Source: Methanomicrobium sp. W14
GTDB taxonomy: Archaea; Halobacteriota; Methanomicrobia; Methanomicrobiales; Methanomicrobiaceae
Length of the DNA: 64,000 bases
Direction: 5' to 3'
Assembly: GCF_017875315.1 (NCBI RefSeq)
Contig: NZ_JAGGMM010000002.1
Location: forward strand, 620,001-684,000
Part shown: positions 50,276-58,908 of the stretch, one piece after another
Numbering within the stretch: position 1 is the first letter of the stretch
Layout: each line of letters starts with the position of its first letter
Made by a program: the position numbers and the translations under genes
Notes under the pieces: model-generated
What the model saw: the letters and a program-made list of their open reading frames with translations, nothing else
What the model was told of the DNA's origin: nothing
Database searches by the model: none

Positions 50276-50527
50276 TTTCTGCCTTCTCGGCAGGGAATTA
50301 TCCGGGAGATTTTTTTCTGCACACCGGGATTTTCAGTCAAAGGGAAGTCATATAAAAGAATTTGTCCCGTAAAAGATCGTAGCTAAAGTGCAGTGGGGGC
50401 CAAAAAAATGAATTTTGGCTGTCCGGAGGCATTTCACAGGTGAATTATTGCAATAAAATATATAAAGTGCCGGAATATCCGGTTTTTGCCGGAGATATGT
50501 CTTATTTGATACGGGTTAAAAAAGCAG

Positions 50528-51667
50528 ATGGATTTGTTAACGTGGCTTAATGCCAATTTTTCAAAGAAAAAGCCCGGCAGGGCGATTGCAAGAAAAGCAA
50601 TCAGGCATCTTAAGAAGATAGAAAAGGGACAGCTGTTTTCAGAGGACATTTCGCAGATGAGGGCTGCCGAAGGCCGGTGGTATGAATCACTTATTTACGA
50701 GATGCTTCTTGAACTTTCCCTGAAGACTGAGAGGATAAAGCATGTTGTAAGAAAGGGAGCTGATGCACCGTATCCTCCTATTGACATAAGACTTGGGCAG
50801 AACGGCCTTTACTACTCAAACCGCGGAGATATCAACATCCGCGGTAACGGCCAGGACATAGCCGAATTTGATATTCTGTTCATAGACAGCCAGGACAGGA
50901 TCTGCTTCTGTGAGATTGTCACGTCGGCTTCGGATCTAAAGGACATGGAGGCCGAGGTTATATACAAAAAGAAGCTGTTGGGCTATCTTTACGGTCAGGC
51001 TCTTGTTCCTTTTGTCCTCTTTTCATCAGTAGACATCTCGAGGTCTTCAATTATGAAGCGCCTTATGCGGGAGACCGAAAGCACCCTTATAATTACGCAG
51101 ACCTGCGAAAAGATAAAAAGCGTACTTACTGTGGGGTCAATAAGAGGAGTCCCGAGAAAGCCGGTGACACATCCCAAACTTGTGGGAATAGAGGACATTC
51201 CCATAAAAAGGCCTTTTGACTACAAAAAGCTTCATGACCTTAAAAGAGACCGTCTCCTGGGAATTATGATGTCCGGTAAAGGCAAAGCCGGAATGGCTGT
51301 TGCTGACGAAATTCCACCGGTTGCAAAGAAGATTCTTTTCGGTGCACTTTACCCGTCAGGAGTAAGAGCCCTTCTGAACGGAAGGGATTTTACGATGTCT
51401 GGCAGAAGGTACAATTATGAAGGGCTTAAAAACGACTTTTCAAAGGTTATTGTTGCAGTAGACATTCCCGAATATGAGCCTGTCATATATCTCCGTTCAA
51501 GAAAGAAAAGCGAATATCTAAAGATTGTACGAAAAAAATCAGGTGAGCTTAAGGTCGAAAGCAAAAGAACTCCGCAGATGACCGGATTTTATCTCTGGCT
51601 TGAGGACTTAAAGCCTTCTCTTGGTGCAAAGGTTGCAGAACGCTATGCTGAAGTATTTCTTTGTTAG
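50528..51667 (+). CDS. Conserved hypothetical, PD-(D/E)XK nuclease-like
   Basis: A 379-residue soluble protein of unknown function. In the middle (about 110-160) EFDILFIDSQDRICFCEIVTSA looks like the beta-hairpin of a PD-(D/E)XK nuclease: Asp on one strand, then E-x-V on the next; YKKKLLGYLYG follows where the conserved basic residues would lie. The lysine of the E-x-K triad is not in the normal position, so it may be inactive or migrated. N-terminal KPGRAIARKAIRHLKK is basic. There is no operon partner. I infer a nucleic-acid role. Confidence 0.5.
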   Translation: MDLLTWLNANFSKKKPGRAIARKAIRHLKKIEKGQLFSEDISQMRAAEGRWYESLIYEMLLELSLKTERIKHVVRKGADAPYPPIDIRLGQNGLYYSNRGDINIRGNGQDIAEFDILFIDSQDRICFCEIVTSASDLKDMEAEVIYKKKLLGYLYGQALVPFVLFSSVDISRSSIMKRLMRETESTLIITQTCEKIKSVLTVGSIRGVPRKPVTHPKLVGIEDIPIKRPFDYKKLHDLKRDRLLGIMMSGKGKAGMAVADEIPPVAKKILFGALYPSGVRALLNGRDFTMSGRRYNYEGLKNDFSKVIVAVDIPEYEPVIYLRSRKKSEYLKIVRKKSGELKVESKRTPQMTGFYLWLEDLKPSLGAKVAERYAEVFLC

Positions 51668-51837
51668 GTACCTGAATAAAATATGAAAATAACTTTTTTT
51701 CCTTTGCAGTTTTTCTCATCCTGACGGTGGTTCGTACTGATGTCTTTTCTTTTTTCAGGTCGCATATACAGATATAACAGGTCTACAGGAAATGCAGGGT
51801 TATATTTTCAGCAGTCAAAATGCGTGAGTATTCAAAA

Positions 51838-52530
51838 ATGAGAGTTCATTCGCTTCTTCACGTGCCTTTTGAGGATACTGGGTGCATAAGACCATATTGC
51901 GAAGAAAAGGGCTACGGGTATTCAGAGACCCGGCTTTACGCCGGGGAAAAGCCGCCTTCACTTAATGATTTTGATCTCCTTGTAGTTATGGGAGGCACTA
52001 TGAACATTTACGAGGAGGAAAGGTTTCCTTTTCTTTCGGGTGAGAAAAGGTTTATCAAATCAGCCATCAACTTGGGGAAAAAGGTTCTGGGAATCTGCCT
52101 TGGTGCACAGCTTATATCATCCGTTCTGGGGGGATGCGTCAGGAAAAACGAATTTAAGGAGATTGGCTGGTTTGACGTTCAAAAATGCGCGGGTGCTGAA
52201 AAAAACCCGTTTTTGGGAGTCATTCCTGATAATTTCAGGGCGTTTCACTGGCATGGAGATACGTTTGAAATTCCTGCGGGCTGCACGAGGATTCTTGAAA
52301 GTGAGGGTTGCAAGAATCAGGGGTTTGTTTTTGGGGGCAGTGTTCTTGCCCTCCAGTGCCACCCTGAAGTGACGGCAGGAACACTCAAAAATCTGGTTGA
52401 AAACTGTCCTGCCGAGGTATCACGGACTGCAAAATACGTACAGGCTATTCCTGAAATTCTTGACGAATCAAATATTGCTCTGGCAAACCGGATAATATGT
52501 GATATAATCGGTTGTTTTGAAAAAATATGA
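51838..52530 (+). CDS. Class I glutamine amidotransferase (GMP-synthase-like)
   Basis: A triad glutamine amidotransferase domain standing alone. The nucleophile elbow is GICLGAQL near 87, and the His is in ALQCHPEVT near 176, with Glu two residues on. The start at MRVHSLLHVPFEDTG is where family members begin; an ATG six codons upstream is inside the leader. 230 residues. Such proteins are annotated GMP synthase-like, but guaA is at 58.1 kb, so this is a different function. A TATA-like element about 35 bases upstream fits a very short leader. Confidence 0.85.
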   Translation: MRVHSLLHVPFEDTGCIRPYCEEKGYGYSETRLYAGEKPPSLNDFDLLVVMGGTMNIYEEERFPFLSGEKRFIKSAINLGKKVLGICLGAQLISSVLGGCVRKNEFKEIGWFDVQKCAGAEKNPFLGVIPDNFRAFHWHGDTFEIPAGCTRILESEGCKNQGFVFGGSVLALQCHPEVTAGTLKNLVENCPAEVSRTAKYVQAIPEILDESNIALANRIICDIIGCFEKI

Positions 52531-52563
52531 TGATTTAAAATCCTTTTTTCTGTTTTTGATTTT

Positions 52564-52992
52564 TTAGTTTCTCGCCTCAACGGTGCCTTCACTGTCCTGG
52601 TACCTGCCGTTGTAAAGCGTTTTTCCGCCTGAAATCTCGTGCATTATGACCTGGACGCACCTTTCGCCTTTTTTGAGCGTGTAGTCTTCAGGACCCATGT
52701 TAACGAGGCACAGAGTAAGGTTCCCGCGAAAACCCGGGTCAACGTATCCGCCGCCGATTAGAATTCCACGCCTTCCAAAAGATGACCTGCACATAAGAGT
52801 CGCTGCAACATCTGCGGGAAGCCCGATTTTCTCCATTGAATGAACAAGGGTTATTTCACCTTTCCTCAACAGGTAGTCCTCGCCCGACCTGAGGTCATAT
52901 GATGCCGGCTGCTGGGATTCCTCACTGTACGGGTCCAGAACAATCTCGTTCTTTTTGATTCTCTCTGTTATTATCTCTCTGGAAAGTATCAT
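52564..52992 (-). CDS. dUTPase/dCTP deaminase-fold protein
   Basis: A 142-residue trimeric dUTPase-fold enzyme of the Dcd-related type. QPASYDLRSG, the P-loop-like CRSSFGRRG, and GYVDPGFRGNLTLCLVN are seen. In dCTP deaminases the last motif has a catalytic Glu (as in LEF of E. coli Dcd); here the site reads LCL, so deamination is unlikely and the protein is more probably a dUTP diphosphatase. The final residues lack the Phe-lid motif of classical dUTPases. Convergent with the amidotransferase gene. Confidence 0.8.
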   Translation of the reverse strand: MILSREIITERIKKNEIVLDPYSEESQQPASYDLRSGEDYLLRKGEITLVHSMEKIGLPADVAATLMCRSSFGRRGILIGGGYVDPGFRGNLTLCLVNMGPEDYTLKKGERCVQVIMHEISGGKTLYNGRYQDSEGTVEARN

Positions 52993-53404
52993 TGTGATAA
53001 GACTGGATCATTAAAGGTTGTAATATTTTTGAATGCTGGCTTTGCAGAAATCCTCTAATTTAATAGCGACCGAAAGGTCGAAAGTACAGGAGTTCCTATA
53101 TTATTTAACCACAAATGGTTGAGAAAATTCCAAATAAGTGTCGTAAAACAGGTAAATTGGTCTTGTGAAAATCTTTATTGAGATGATAAAGAAATCAAAA
53201 TCAGGATAACTCTTCACAATATGCTTCTTGAAAAAAATATCAGGTTTTATAAAGAGTCCATTTATCGTCAAATCATTTCCCAGGGTGAAATTTTATTTTT
53301 AGAACAGTTCAGGGACATATTAAGAGAGACTACGCTTTTCCGGTTCTTTGCCGCCACTTTCTGATTCAGGACTAATCCTAATAATTTTAATAATTTCTCT
53401 CATC
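52993..53404. other. Decayed region with hairpins and transposase relic
   Basis: No intact gene. It contains a GNRA-loop hairpin (53067-53080, CGACC-GAAA-GGTCG), a second 5-bp hairpin (53107-53120) and the first transposase relic. Confidence 0.5.
53117..53262 (+). pseudogene. Relic of transposase C-terminus, copy A
   Basis: In one frame the end reads KEIKIRITLHNMLLEKN, matching copy B (KEIKTRIIIHNILPEKI) and the IS4/IS5-like transposase C-terminus. Upstream the homology runs on with stop codons and at least one frameshift, as the DNA aligns with copy B from CGTAAA onward. Clearly dead. Confidence 0.6.
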
Positions 53405-53938
53405 TCACATAACTTTCTCAAAACGGAACATCCAAAACTCCTCTCCGTCGCCTGAATCCCCATTGGGAGAATGCGGGTCGTTAAAGAATTCAACTACGTG
53501 AAATCCGCATTTGTTGATATAAAAGTGAATGTTACGCTTTTCAAAATAGGGTGTGCAGGTTTCCCAGACTTTTGTTTCGGGGTGCAAAGCTTCTATTTCC
53601 AGCCATGTTGCATAGCCGATTCCTTTGCTGTGCGCCTTGGGGAAAACAAAAAGAATATCCAAATGATTGTGGTGCGTCTCATAGTCAATCGTCAGAATCA
53701 CGCCGCCGACAATTTCACCATTTAGCAGGATTCGATATGTTTCTGCCTCTTTTTTATCCATTGATTCTTCAATGGTTTTGCGAGAAATGATTTCGCCGTC
53801 TTCTTCAAAATGGTCATCCCGCATACTGAACTCCTCGACAGCTCCGAAAAGAAATGCCTCCTGATTGTCAAGGATGAATTGTTCACGGTCGGATGGTTCC
53901 AACGGCGCAAGTGTAACTTTTGTCTGATTTACTTTCAT
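53405..53938 (-). CDS. GNAT-family acetyltransferase
   Basis: A 177-residue GNAT N-acetyltransferase. The acetyl-CoA motif A is seen as FPKAHSKGIGYATWLEIEAL near 107-127 (Q/R-x2-G-x-G/A read HSKGIGYA), with HNHLDILFVFP before and FYINKCGFHVVEFF after. The substrate is unknown. The sequence reads like Firmicutes-type acetyltransferases. It lies exactly between two relics of the same transposase, so it was probably gained by transfer. No SD-containing operon partner. Confidence 0.8.
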   Translation of the reverse strand: MKVNQTKVTLAPLEPSDREQFILDNQEAFLFGAVEEFSMRDDHFEEDGEIISRKTIEESMDKKEAETYRILLNGEIVGGVILTIDYETHHNHLDILFVFPKAHSKGIGYATWLEIEALHPETKVWETCTPYFEKRNIHFYINKCGFHVVEFFNDPHSPNGDSGDGEEFWMFRFEKVM

Positions 53939-54099
53939 AAAAACCTCACAATTTATAATAAAAAATAGACCTCAAACTTTGCATAAAGTAATATCCCGGC
54001 TCATTCAACGCCGTATCTGACAGGCGGTATGCAAGCTGATTTGCTTACGGTCCCCTGCAATACTATGTATTTCCCTGATGAAGTATTATTATTTTATCG

Positions 54100-54264
54100 C
54101 CTAATATACAGAAATATGGACAAAGAAATCTTGCCGAATTTGTTTTTTCAATGATTAAACGTAAATATGGTGACACACTAAGTTCGGGAAAATATTACAG
54201 CCGGATCAAAGAAATTAAGACAAGAATTATCATTCACAATATACTTCCTGAAAAAATTGATTAA
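54100..54264 (+). pseudogene. Relic of transposase C-terminus, copy B
   Basis: An open stretch of about 54 codons reads YGQRNLAEFVFSMIKRKYG and continues through RIKEIKTRIIIHNIL to a stop. The AE-x-VFS-x-IKRK-x-G pattern, with the Glu as the last DDE residue, is the C-terminus of IS4/IS5-like transposases. No N-terminal part lies upstream, so it is a truncated relic. Same orientation and family as copy A. Confidence 0.7.
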
Positions 54265-54307
54265 AGGTTTCTACAGAGCCGAAAAAAGATTATACGTGAA
54301 AAAAGAA

Positions 54308-55594
54308 TTATTTTTTCTCCCAGCGGATTAGTTCCGATACCGACGAAAGGGTGCTTCCGCGTTTAATCTCCTCGCGAATTCTCATCTCACTTTTTTTGAC
54401 TTCAAGAGCCCTTCGTGCAGTCTCATATGCACGCTCTTTTGGGATTACGACTACGCCTGACTCGTCGCCTATTATCCAGTCACCGTTTCTTACCTGCTGT
54501 CCGCAGCAGGATATTTCAGCTCCTATTTCCCCGAAACCTTTTGGTTCACCGGCATTGGGGCAGGTACCTGTTGCGAATACCGGAATCCCCACTTTCTTAA
54601 TGTCATCGACATCACGAGCGGCACCGTCTATAATTATTCCTGTAACGCCCCTGTTGAAGGCGCTGTTCGTCGCAAGTTCACCCCACGGCGAGATGTAAGT
54701 TGCACGCTGGTTGTTTATTACAATGACGTCCCCTTTCTGTGCGACATCTATAGCTTCGACAGGTTTTGCCCAGTCGCCTGCAATGGTATTTACGGTAAGT
54801 GCACGCCCGACCATCTTCACTTCACCGCATAACGAGATGAGACCAGACATCGCACCTTTTCTGTGCATGGCGTCGGTTACGTTAGGTGCCGACACAGAGA
54901 GAAGAATATCTCTTATCTCATCGTCCCTGCTTTTTTCTTTTCCTGTGTCAATGTCGGGGCTGTCGATGGCCTTTCTGACAAGTGCAGCCGCGGCCTTTAC
55001 GTCTGCCGCCTTAGTGATGCTGCTTCCGACAAGAAGTATGTCCGCGCCCGAGAGTACGGCTTCCGCCGCCGTTTTGTCGTTAAGTCCCCCCGCTGCGCCT
55101 ACAGGGATGCTTACCAGTCCTGAAATTTCTTTTAAGAGGTCAACGGATTTCATCCCTCTCATCTGCTGGTCTATTCCTATGTGTGCCGCTATTATGTCGA
55201 CACCCATCTTTTCAAGCTCAGCCGCACGCTTTGCAGGCTCTTTTTCGTTTAAAAGGTCTGCCATGATACTGACACCGTAGAGGTCTCCTGCACGCACAGC
55301 CTCTTCTATGACGGAGTCATCGGACGTTGCAAGTACGCATACCACATCGGCACCGGCTTTTGCGGCCATTTCGACTTCAAGCGTTCCCGTATCGGCAATT
55401 TTCATGTCGGCAACGATTTTGTTGTCAGGAAATTTCGCCCGTAGTGTCCTGACGGCGTTCATGCCTTCGCTTTTTATGAGAGGCGTTCCCGCCTCTATCC
55501 AGTCAGCTCCCCCTTCCACTGCCTCTTTTGCTATCTGGACAGCTCTTTTTAGTTCTGTCAGATCCAGTGCCACCTGAAGGATTGGTTTTGACAT
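54308..55594 (-). CDS. 3-hexulose-6-phosphate synthase/RraA-like fusion
   Basis: Two domains joined. Residues 1-210 are hexulose-phosphate synthase (LQVALDLTELKRAVQIAKEA, WIEAGTPLIKSEG, IVADMKIADTG, AHIGIDQQMRG), which fixes formaldehyde to ribulose-5-P or, in reverse, supplies pentose phosphate in archaea. Residues 225-428 are RraA-like (VTDAMHRKGAMSG, DVIVINNQ, GIIIDGAARDVDDIKK). Such fusions are known in methanogens; the second domain is unlikely to regulate RNase E here and may be an aldolase or decarboxylase. I start at MSKPILQ; the frame extends upstream without homology. Pathway partner of the phosphoribulokinase at 16.4 kb. Confidence 0.9.
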   Translation of the reverse strand: MSKPILQVALDLTELKRAVQIAKEAVEGGADWIEAGTPLIKSEGMNAVRTLRAKFPDNKIVADMKIADTGTLEVEMAAKAGADVVCVLATSDDSVIEEAVRAGDLYGVSIMADLLNEKEPAKRAAELEKMGVDIIAAHIGIDQQMRGMKSVDLLKEISGLVSIPVGAAGGLNDKTAAEAVLSGADILLVGSSITKAADVKAAAALVRKAIDSPDIDTGKEKSRDDEIRDILLSVSAPNVTDAMHRKGAMSGLISLCGEVKMVGRALTVNTIAGDWAKPVEAIDVAQKGDVIVINNQRATYISPWGELATNSAFNRGVTGIIIDGAARDVDDIKKVGIPVFATGTCPNAGEPKGFGEIGAEISCCGQQVRNGDWIIGDESGVVVIPKERAYETARRALEVKKSEMRIREEIKRGSTLSSVSELIRWEKK

Positions 55595-55673
55595 TTTTTT
55601 ATCACTCTTTGTATTTCGTGCAAAATATTGCAGGCAATTACTTATTTGACTGAAGAATTGATAAAAATCTCTT

Positions 55674-56189
55674 CTATTCCTCGCACTCTTCGCTGTATTC
55701 CTCATTGAAGAATATTTCTTTTCTCTCTTTTTTGGAGGGAATGGTTACGTCCGCCGGGTAACCTGCGGGAATGAGGGATATCAGGACATACGAGTCTGGG
55801 ACGCTGAGAAGTTTTCTGACGTCTTCGGAATACTCCATGTTGTTTCCGGCAACCCAGCATGAACCGACGCCAAAAGACCACAGTGAAAGAAGTATTTGCA
55901 TTGTAACGGCACTGCCGTCTTCGACACGGAATTTGTGGTCCTTTTCCGCAAAGACTACAAAGCATGTATCTGCCGTTTTTATGAATTTGCCATAGGTCGC
56001 AAGTTCAGATATCTTTTCAAGAGTCTCCTTATTTCTTACAACGCCGATTTTCCATGGCTGGACGTTTCTTGCCGTCGGAGCGTAGCGGGCTGCTTCAAGA
56101 GTCTCTTTTATGATATTGTCATCGATTTTATCGGTTTTGTATTTCCTGACACTTCTTCTTCCTTTGATTATGGTAAGTCCAAGATTCAT
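55674..56189 (-). CDS. Nitroreductase-family flavoprotein
   Basis: A 171-residue FMN-binding oxidoreductase. GRRSVRKYKTDKID at the N-terminus, AARYAPTARNVQPWKIGVV, and the glycine region SFGVGSCWVAGN are family hallmarks. Reduces nitro groups, quinones or flavins; physiological substrate unknown. I chose the ATG at MNLGLTIIKGRRSVR, seven codons inside the longest frame, by comparison with the family. It lies 79 bases upstream of the HPS-RraA gene on the same strand. Confidence 0.88.
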   Translation of the reverse strand: MNLGLTIIKGRRSVRKYKTDKIDDNIIKETLEAARYAPTARNVQPWKIGVVRNKETLEKISELATYGKFIKTADTCFVVFAEKDHKFRVEDGSAVTMQILLSLWSFGVGSCWVAGNNMEYSEDVRKLLSVPDSYVLISLIPAGYPADVTIPSKKERKEIFFNEEYSEECEE

Positions 56190-56268
56190 GGGGCTTAATA
56201 TGAAAGACAAAGCAAAAATATTTTTTCTATGGATTTAATGGTAAAAAAGAATGGCAAATATTATTGTT

Positions 56269-57471
56269 TCAGATTAAAGAGCCGAGATATGCGGCAAGGT
56301 TACCAAGTCCGTCTGCAAGGACGACTGTCGGGTCTATTCCGAGAATCGGGAATATGAATATGAAGTATGCGAACGTCCCGATAGTGCTCCCTACGTTTGC
56401 AAGTGCCGCAACAAGGACGACCCTGAACATCGGGACCTTTCTCATCTCCGTGAAAGTTTCGGCCTCTATAATCTTCTGAAAGTCAGAAGCTTTCGGTTTT
56501 CTTACCTTTGCCTCAGTTATCGCCGCGAACCATCCTGCCGCAAGAAGCGGGTTTAAGGAGGTCATCCACGATACACAGAATGCCGTCAGGGCCGAGAGAG
56601 GGTGGCCTCCGGCAAGAAGAGTAAAACCTCCTGCCAGAATCCCGTTTATAAGAACCCAGTATATGATGGCCCATATCAAAACCTCAAGTCCCACACCCGA
56701 AAAAGCTATCAGTATGAGGAGGAATGCAAACATTGCAACGAAAATTCCTCCTATGATGAATTTCCACGGGAGTGGTTTAGGCTGCTGGACAAGGGACTGA
56801 ACAGGCGGGAGTTTTGACGGGTCGTTAAGGTAACCCCTGATGCCCTTTAAATGGCCTGCGCCGACAACCCCGAGGACCCTCTCGTTCTTCTTTGAAAGCA
56901 TGAGAAGGGAATGGGCAAGGAATGCGTCTCTTTCATCGATAAGCGCCCTTGCACCGTTTGGTGAGAAAGTGTGGAACTCCTCTATAGCCATCTCTATCAG
57001 GTCCTTGTCTTTTGCAAGACTTTCGATGTCGACCTCCTCGTCTCCGCCGCGTCCGGCAATTGTCCCGGCAAGAGCACCGAGAAGCTTAATCTTTTCCCAG
57101 ATGCTCATCCCCTTCCAGAACCTGGAAAGTGTGATTCTTATGTCCCTGTCGGCAAGTGCCAGGGGAATCTGCCTTTTTTCAGCCTCATCTATTGCCGCTA
57201 TCATCTCGGAACCCGGTTCAACGCCTACGTCCATTCCGATTTTTCTTTGGATGTACGCAAGCATCCACTGGACAAGAATTTCTGAGAAGTTGCCACCCTT
57301 AATTATGTCATCGACTTCGGGTTTCTGTCCCTGCTTTTTTAAGGCCGCATATCTTCCCCTGTCAAGTTCGACTGCAATAACATCCGGAGAAAACTCTTCG
57401 ATTGCAGTTTTTACTTCTTCCACACTGTTTTTTGATACGTGAGCCGTTCCGACCAGATGTATTTCACTCAA
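56269..57471 (-). CDS. TraB/PrgY-family membrane protein
   Basis: A 400-residue protein. N-terminal TraB domain with LVGTAHVSKNSVEEV, AVELDRGRYAAL, and LGVVGAGHLKGI near 205, the conserved GTAHVS and GAGH motifs thought to be catalytic in the Tiki/EreA/PrgY-like superfamily. The C-terminal 160 residues hold about four membrane helices. Bacterial PrgY breaks down a peptide pheromone; archaeal function is unknown. Its start overlaps the end of the cysteine-cluster gene by eight bases. Confidence 0.88.
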   Translation of the reverse strand: MSEIHLVGTAHVSKNSVEEVKTAIEEFSPDVIAVELDRGRYAALKKQGQKPEVDDIIKGGNFSEILVQWMLAYIQRKIGMDVGVEPGSEMIAAIDEAEKRQIPLALADRDIRITLSRFWKGMSIWEKIKLLGALAGTIAGRGGDEEVDIESLAKDKDLIEMAIEEFHTFSPNGARALIDERDAFLAHSLLMLSKKNERVLGVVGAGHLKGIRGYLNDPSKLPPVQSLVQQPKPLPWKFIIGGIFVAMFAFLLILIAFSGVGLEVLIWAIIYWVLINGILAGGFTLLAGGHPLSALTAFCVSWMTSLNPLLAAGWFAAITEAKVRKPKASDFQKIIEAETFTEMRKVPMFRVVLVAALANVGSTIGTFAYFIFIFPILGIDPTVVLADGLGNLAAYLGSLI

Positions 57472-58003
57472 TTTTTTTAACCCCTTCGCTGTCGATAACG
57501 CAGGACTTCATCTTTGAAATGTCCAGACTGCCGTATATTTTTTTGATTGCATTATATTCCATATCTTCCGTCTCTTTTCTTTTTATCAGCGCATCTGCAG
57601 TCATGGATGCTTCTTCATCCGTTATTTCATATCCCTTTGAACAGCATTCCGAGACCAAAAGACCATCTTCAGCCAGCATAAGGGGGTACGTCCTGCAGAT
57701 CTGCGGGCGGTGTTCATATATCGTGCATTTGTTTTGACCGTCAAAAAATATACATTTTTTTTCGTCCCTTTTAAGGCACCATGCAAAAGTAACACTGCAC
57801 CCTTCAACATCAAATGATTCAGGGTAGGGCACAACGAATTCGTCCCTTTTCATCCCGGTCACCTTTTCTATCTCGACGATTTCAGGTATTCCGAGAATGA
57901 CAAGGTTTGAGTCTTTGGACTGTGCAGTGCAGCATTCGCCGCACATTGAGCACCTGAAGCCTGTTTTCTTAATTTCTCTTATAAGATCCTTTTTTTTCGG
58001 CAT
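57464..58003 (-). CDS. YkgJ-family cysteine-cluster protein
   Basis: A 179-residue protein with the CxxCxxCC motif (FRCSMCGECC near residue 20), then a later CIFFDGQNKCTIYEHRPQICRTYPL, the standard zinc/iron-binding pattern of the family. Function unknown. It overlaps traB by eight bases and they are likely co-translated. The start ATG is followed by PKKKDLIREIKK, a basic helix. Confidence 0.88.
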   Translation of the reverse strand: MPKKKDLIREIKKTGFRCSMCGECCTAQSKDSNLVILGIPEIVEIEKVTGMKRDEFVVPYPESFDVEGCSVTFAWCLKRDEKKCIFFDGQNKCTIYEHRPQICRTYPLMLAEDGLLVSECCSKGYEITDEEASMTADALIKRKETEDMEYNAIKKIYGSLDISKMKSCVIDSEGVKKIE

Positions 58004-58102
58004 AATAATCCCTGCCTTTTTTTGGCAGGTCTGAGAAAAGATTTCAGTAAAAAATTCTGATATCCTTAATTATTTACCTGTTATTATATGATTTAAAACA
58101 TT

Positions 58103-58663
58103 TCAGAGCAGTTCTTTTGTAATTCTGTCAAAATTTTCATAGACTATGTGTCCGTCTTCAGTGTGGCTTACTTCAGGGTGCCACTGGACACCGTAGATAT
58201 GTTCATTTTCGTTTGCTATCGCTTCGGCTCCGCAGATATTGGATTTTGCAAGAAGGGTGAAACCCTTTGGAATTACTTTAACTTCGTCGGCATGTGACGC
58301 CCAGACAGAAATCCTGTCCGGAAACCCCTCGAGTATTTTACCGTGCTCTATTATATCAACCTCTACTCTGCCGAACCCACCCATGGCGCCTTTTTTGACA
58401 ACTCCACCTCTTCTTGTCGCGATTATGTGCAGACCAAGGCATACTCCGAGAACCGGAAGACCAAGGTCAACGTATTCGGGTGCAAAGTTTGCGCGCTCAA
58501 TTGACGGTCCTCCGCCGAGAATTATTCCACGACAGCTGTCTGCAACTTTTTCCGGCGGAGTGTCGTTTTTTATCATTTCGGCGTCTATATCAAGGTCTCT
58601 TAGCATCCTTTTTATGAGGTGGTTGAACTGCCCAAAGTTGTTTACGAGATATATCGGGAGCAT
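58103..58663 (-). CDS. guaAA: GMP synthase, glutamine amidotransferase subunit
   Basis: Supplies ammonia for XMP to GMP; in archaea the amidotransferase and ATP-pyrophosphatase are separate proteins. Nucleophile in VLGVCLGLH (Cys near 76), triad His-x-Glu in GVQWHPEV. The start is MLPIYLVNNFGQFNHL, the conserved opening of the family (186 residues); fourteen further upstream codons have no homology. No SD, so probably leaderless. The ATPase subunit is not in this window. Confidence 0.92.
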   Translation of the reverse strand: MLPIYLVNNFGQFNHLIKRMLRDLDIDAEMIKNDTPPEKVADSCRGIILGGGPSIERANFAPEYVDLGLPVLGVCLGLHIIATRRGGVVKKGAMGGFGRVEVDIIEHGKILEGFPDRISVWASHADEVKVIPKGFTLLAKSNICGAEAIANENEHIYGVQWHPEVSHTEDGHIVYENFDRITKELL

Positions 58664-58715
58664 CTGTATAACTAAATAGGAAAGTTGACCGTATATTCTT
58701 TTCACAGTTGCCGGA

Positions 58716-58896
58716 ATGCTTATTGCTGTTGCAATAACGGCAGTCCTGTCATTTGTCTATTCCTATGTGGTATTCAGGCGTATCGGGGGCGAAAAGAATT
58801 GAAATCGTTAAGGACTTCAGGAGGGGGGTGGTTAATCTGACGCTTAACCTGATGTTTGAGGCGCTGGCCGATCCGACACGGAGGAAAAAAGAGTAG
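58716..58896 (+). pseudogene. Small membrane protein, apparently frameshifted
   Basis: One frame gives MLIAVAITAVLSFVYSYVV and FRRIGGEKN then stops; the adjoining frame continues RIEIVKDFRRGVVNLTLN and ends FEALADPTRRKKE. Joined at the AAAAG near 58796 they make one plausible 60-residue protein with an N-terminal helix and a charged tail. Either a real frameshift, a sequencing error or two chance frames. No known family. Confidence 0.35.
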
Positions 58897-58908
58897 AAAA
58901 AGCCTTTT

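Noticed and set aside
53405-53938. GNAT gene as part of the transposase itself or a toxin
   Set aside because: It reads on the opposite strand with a full acetyl-CoA-binding motif and shows no antitoxin-like partner.
54711-55280. 189-codon plus-strand frame opposite the HPS-RraA gene
   Set aside because: Antisense shadow with no domain.
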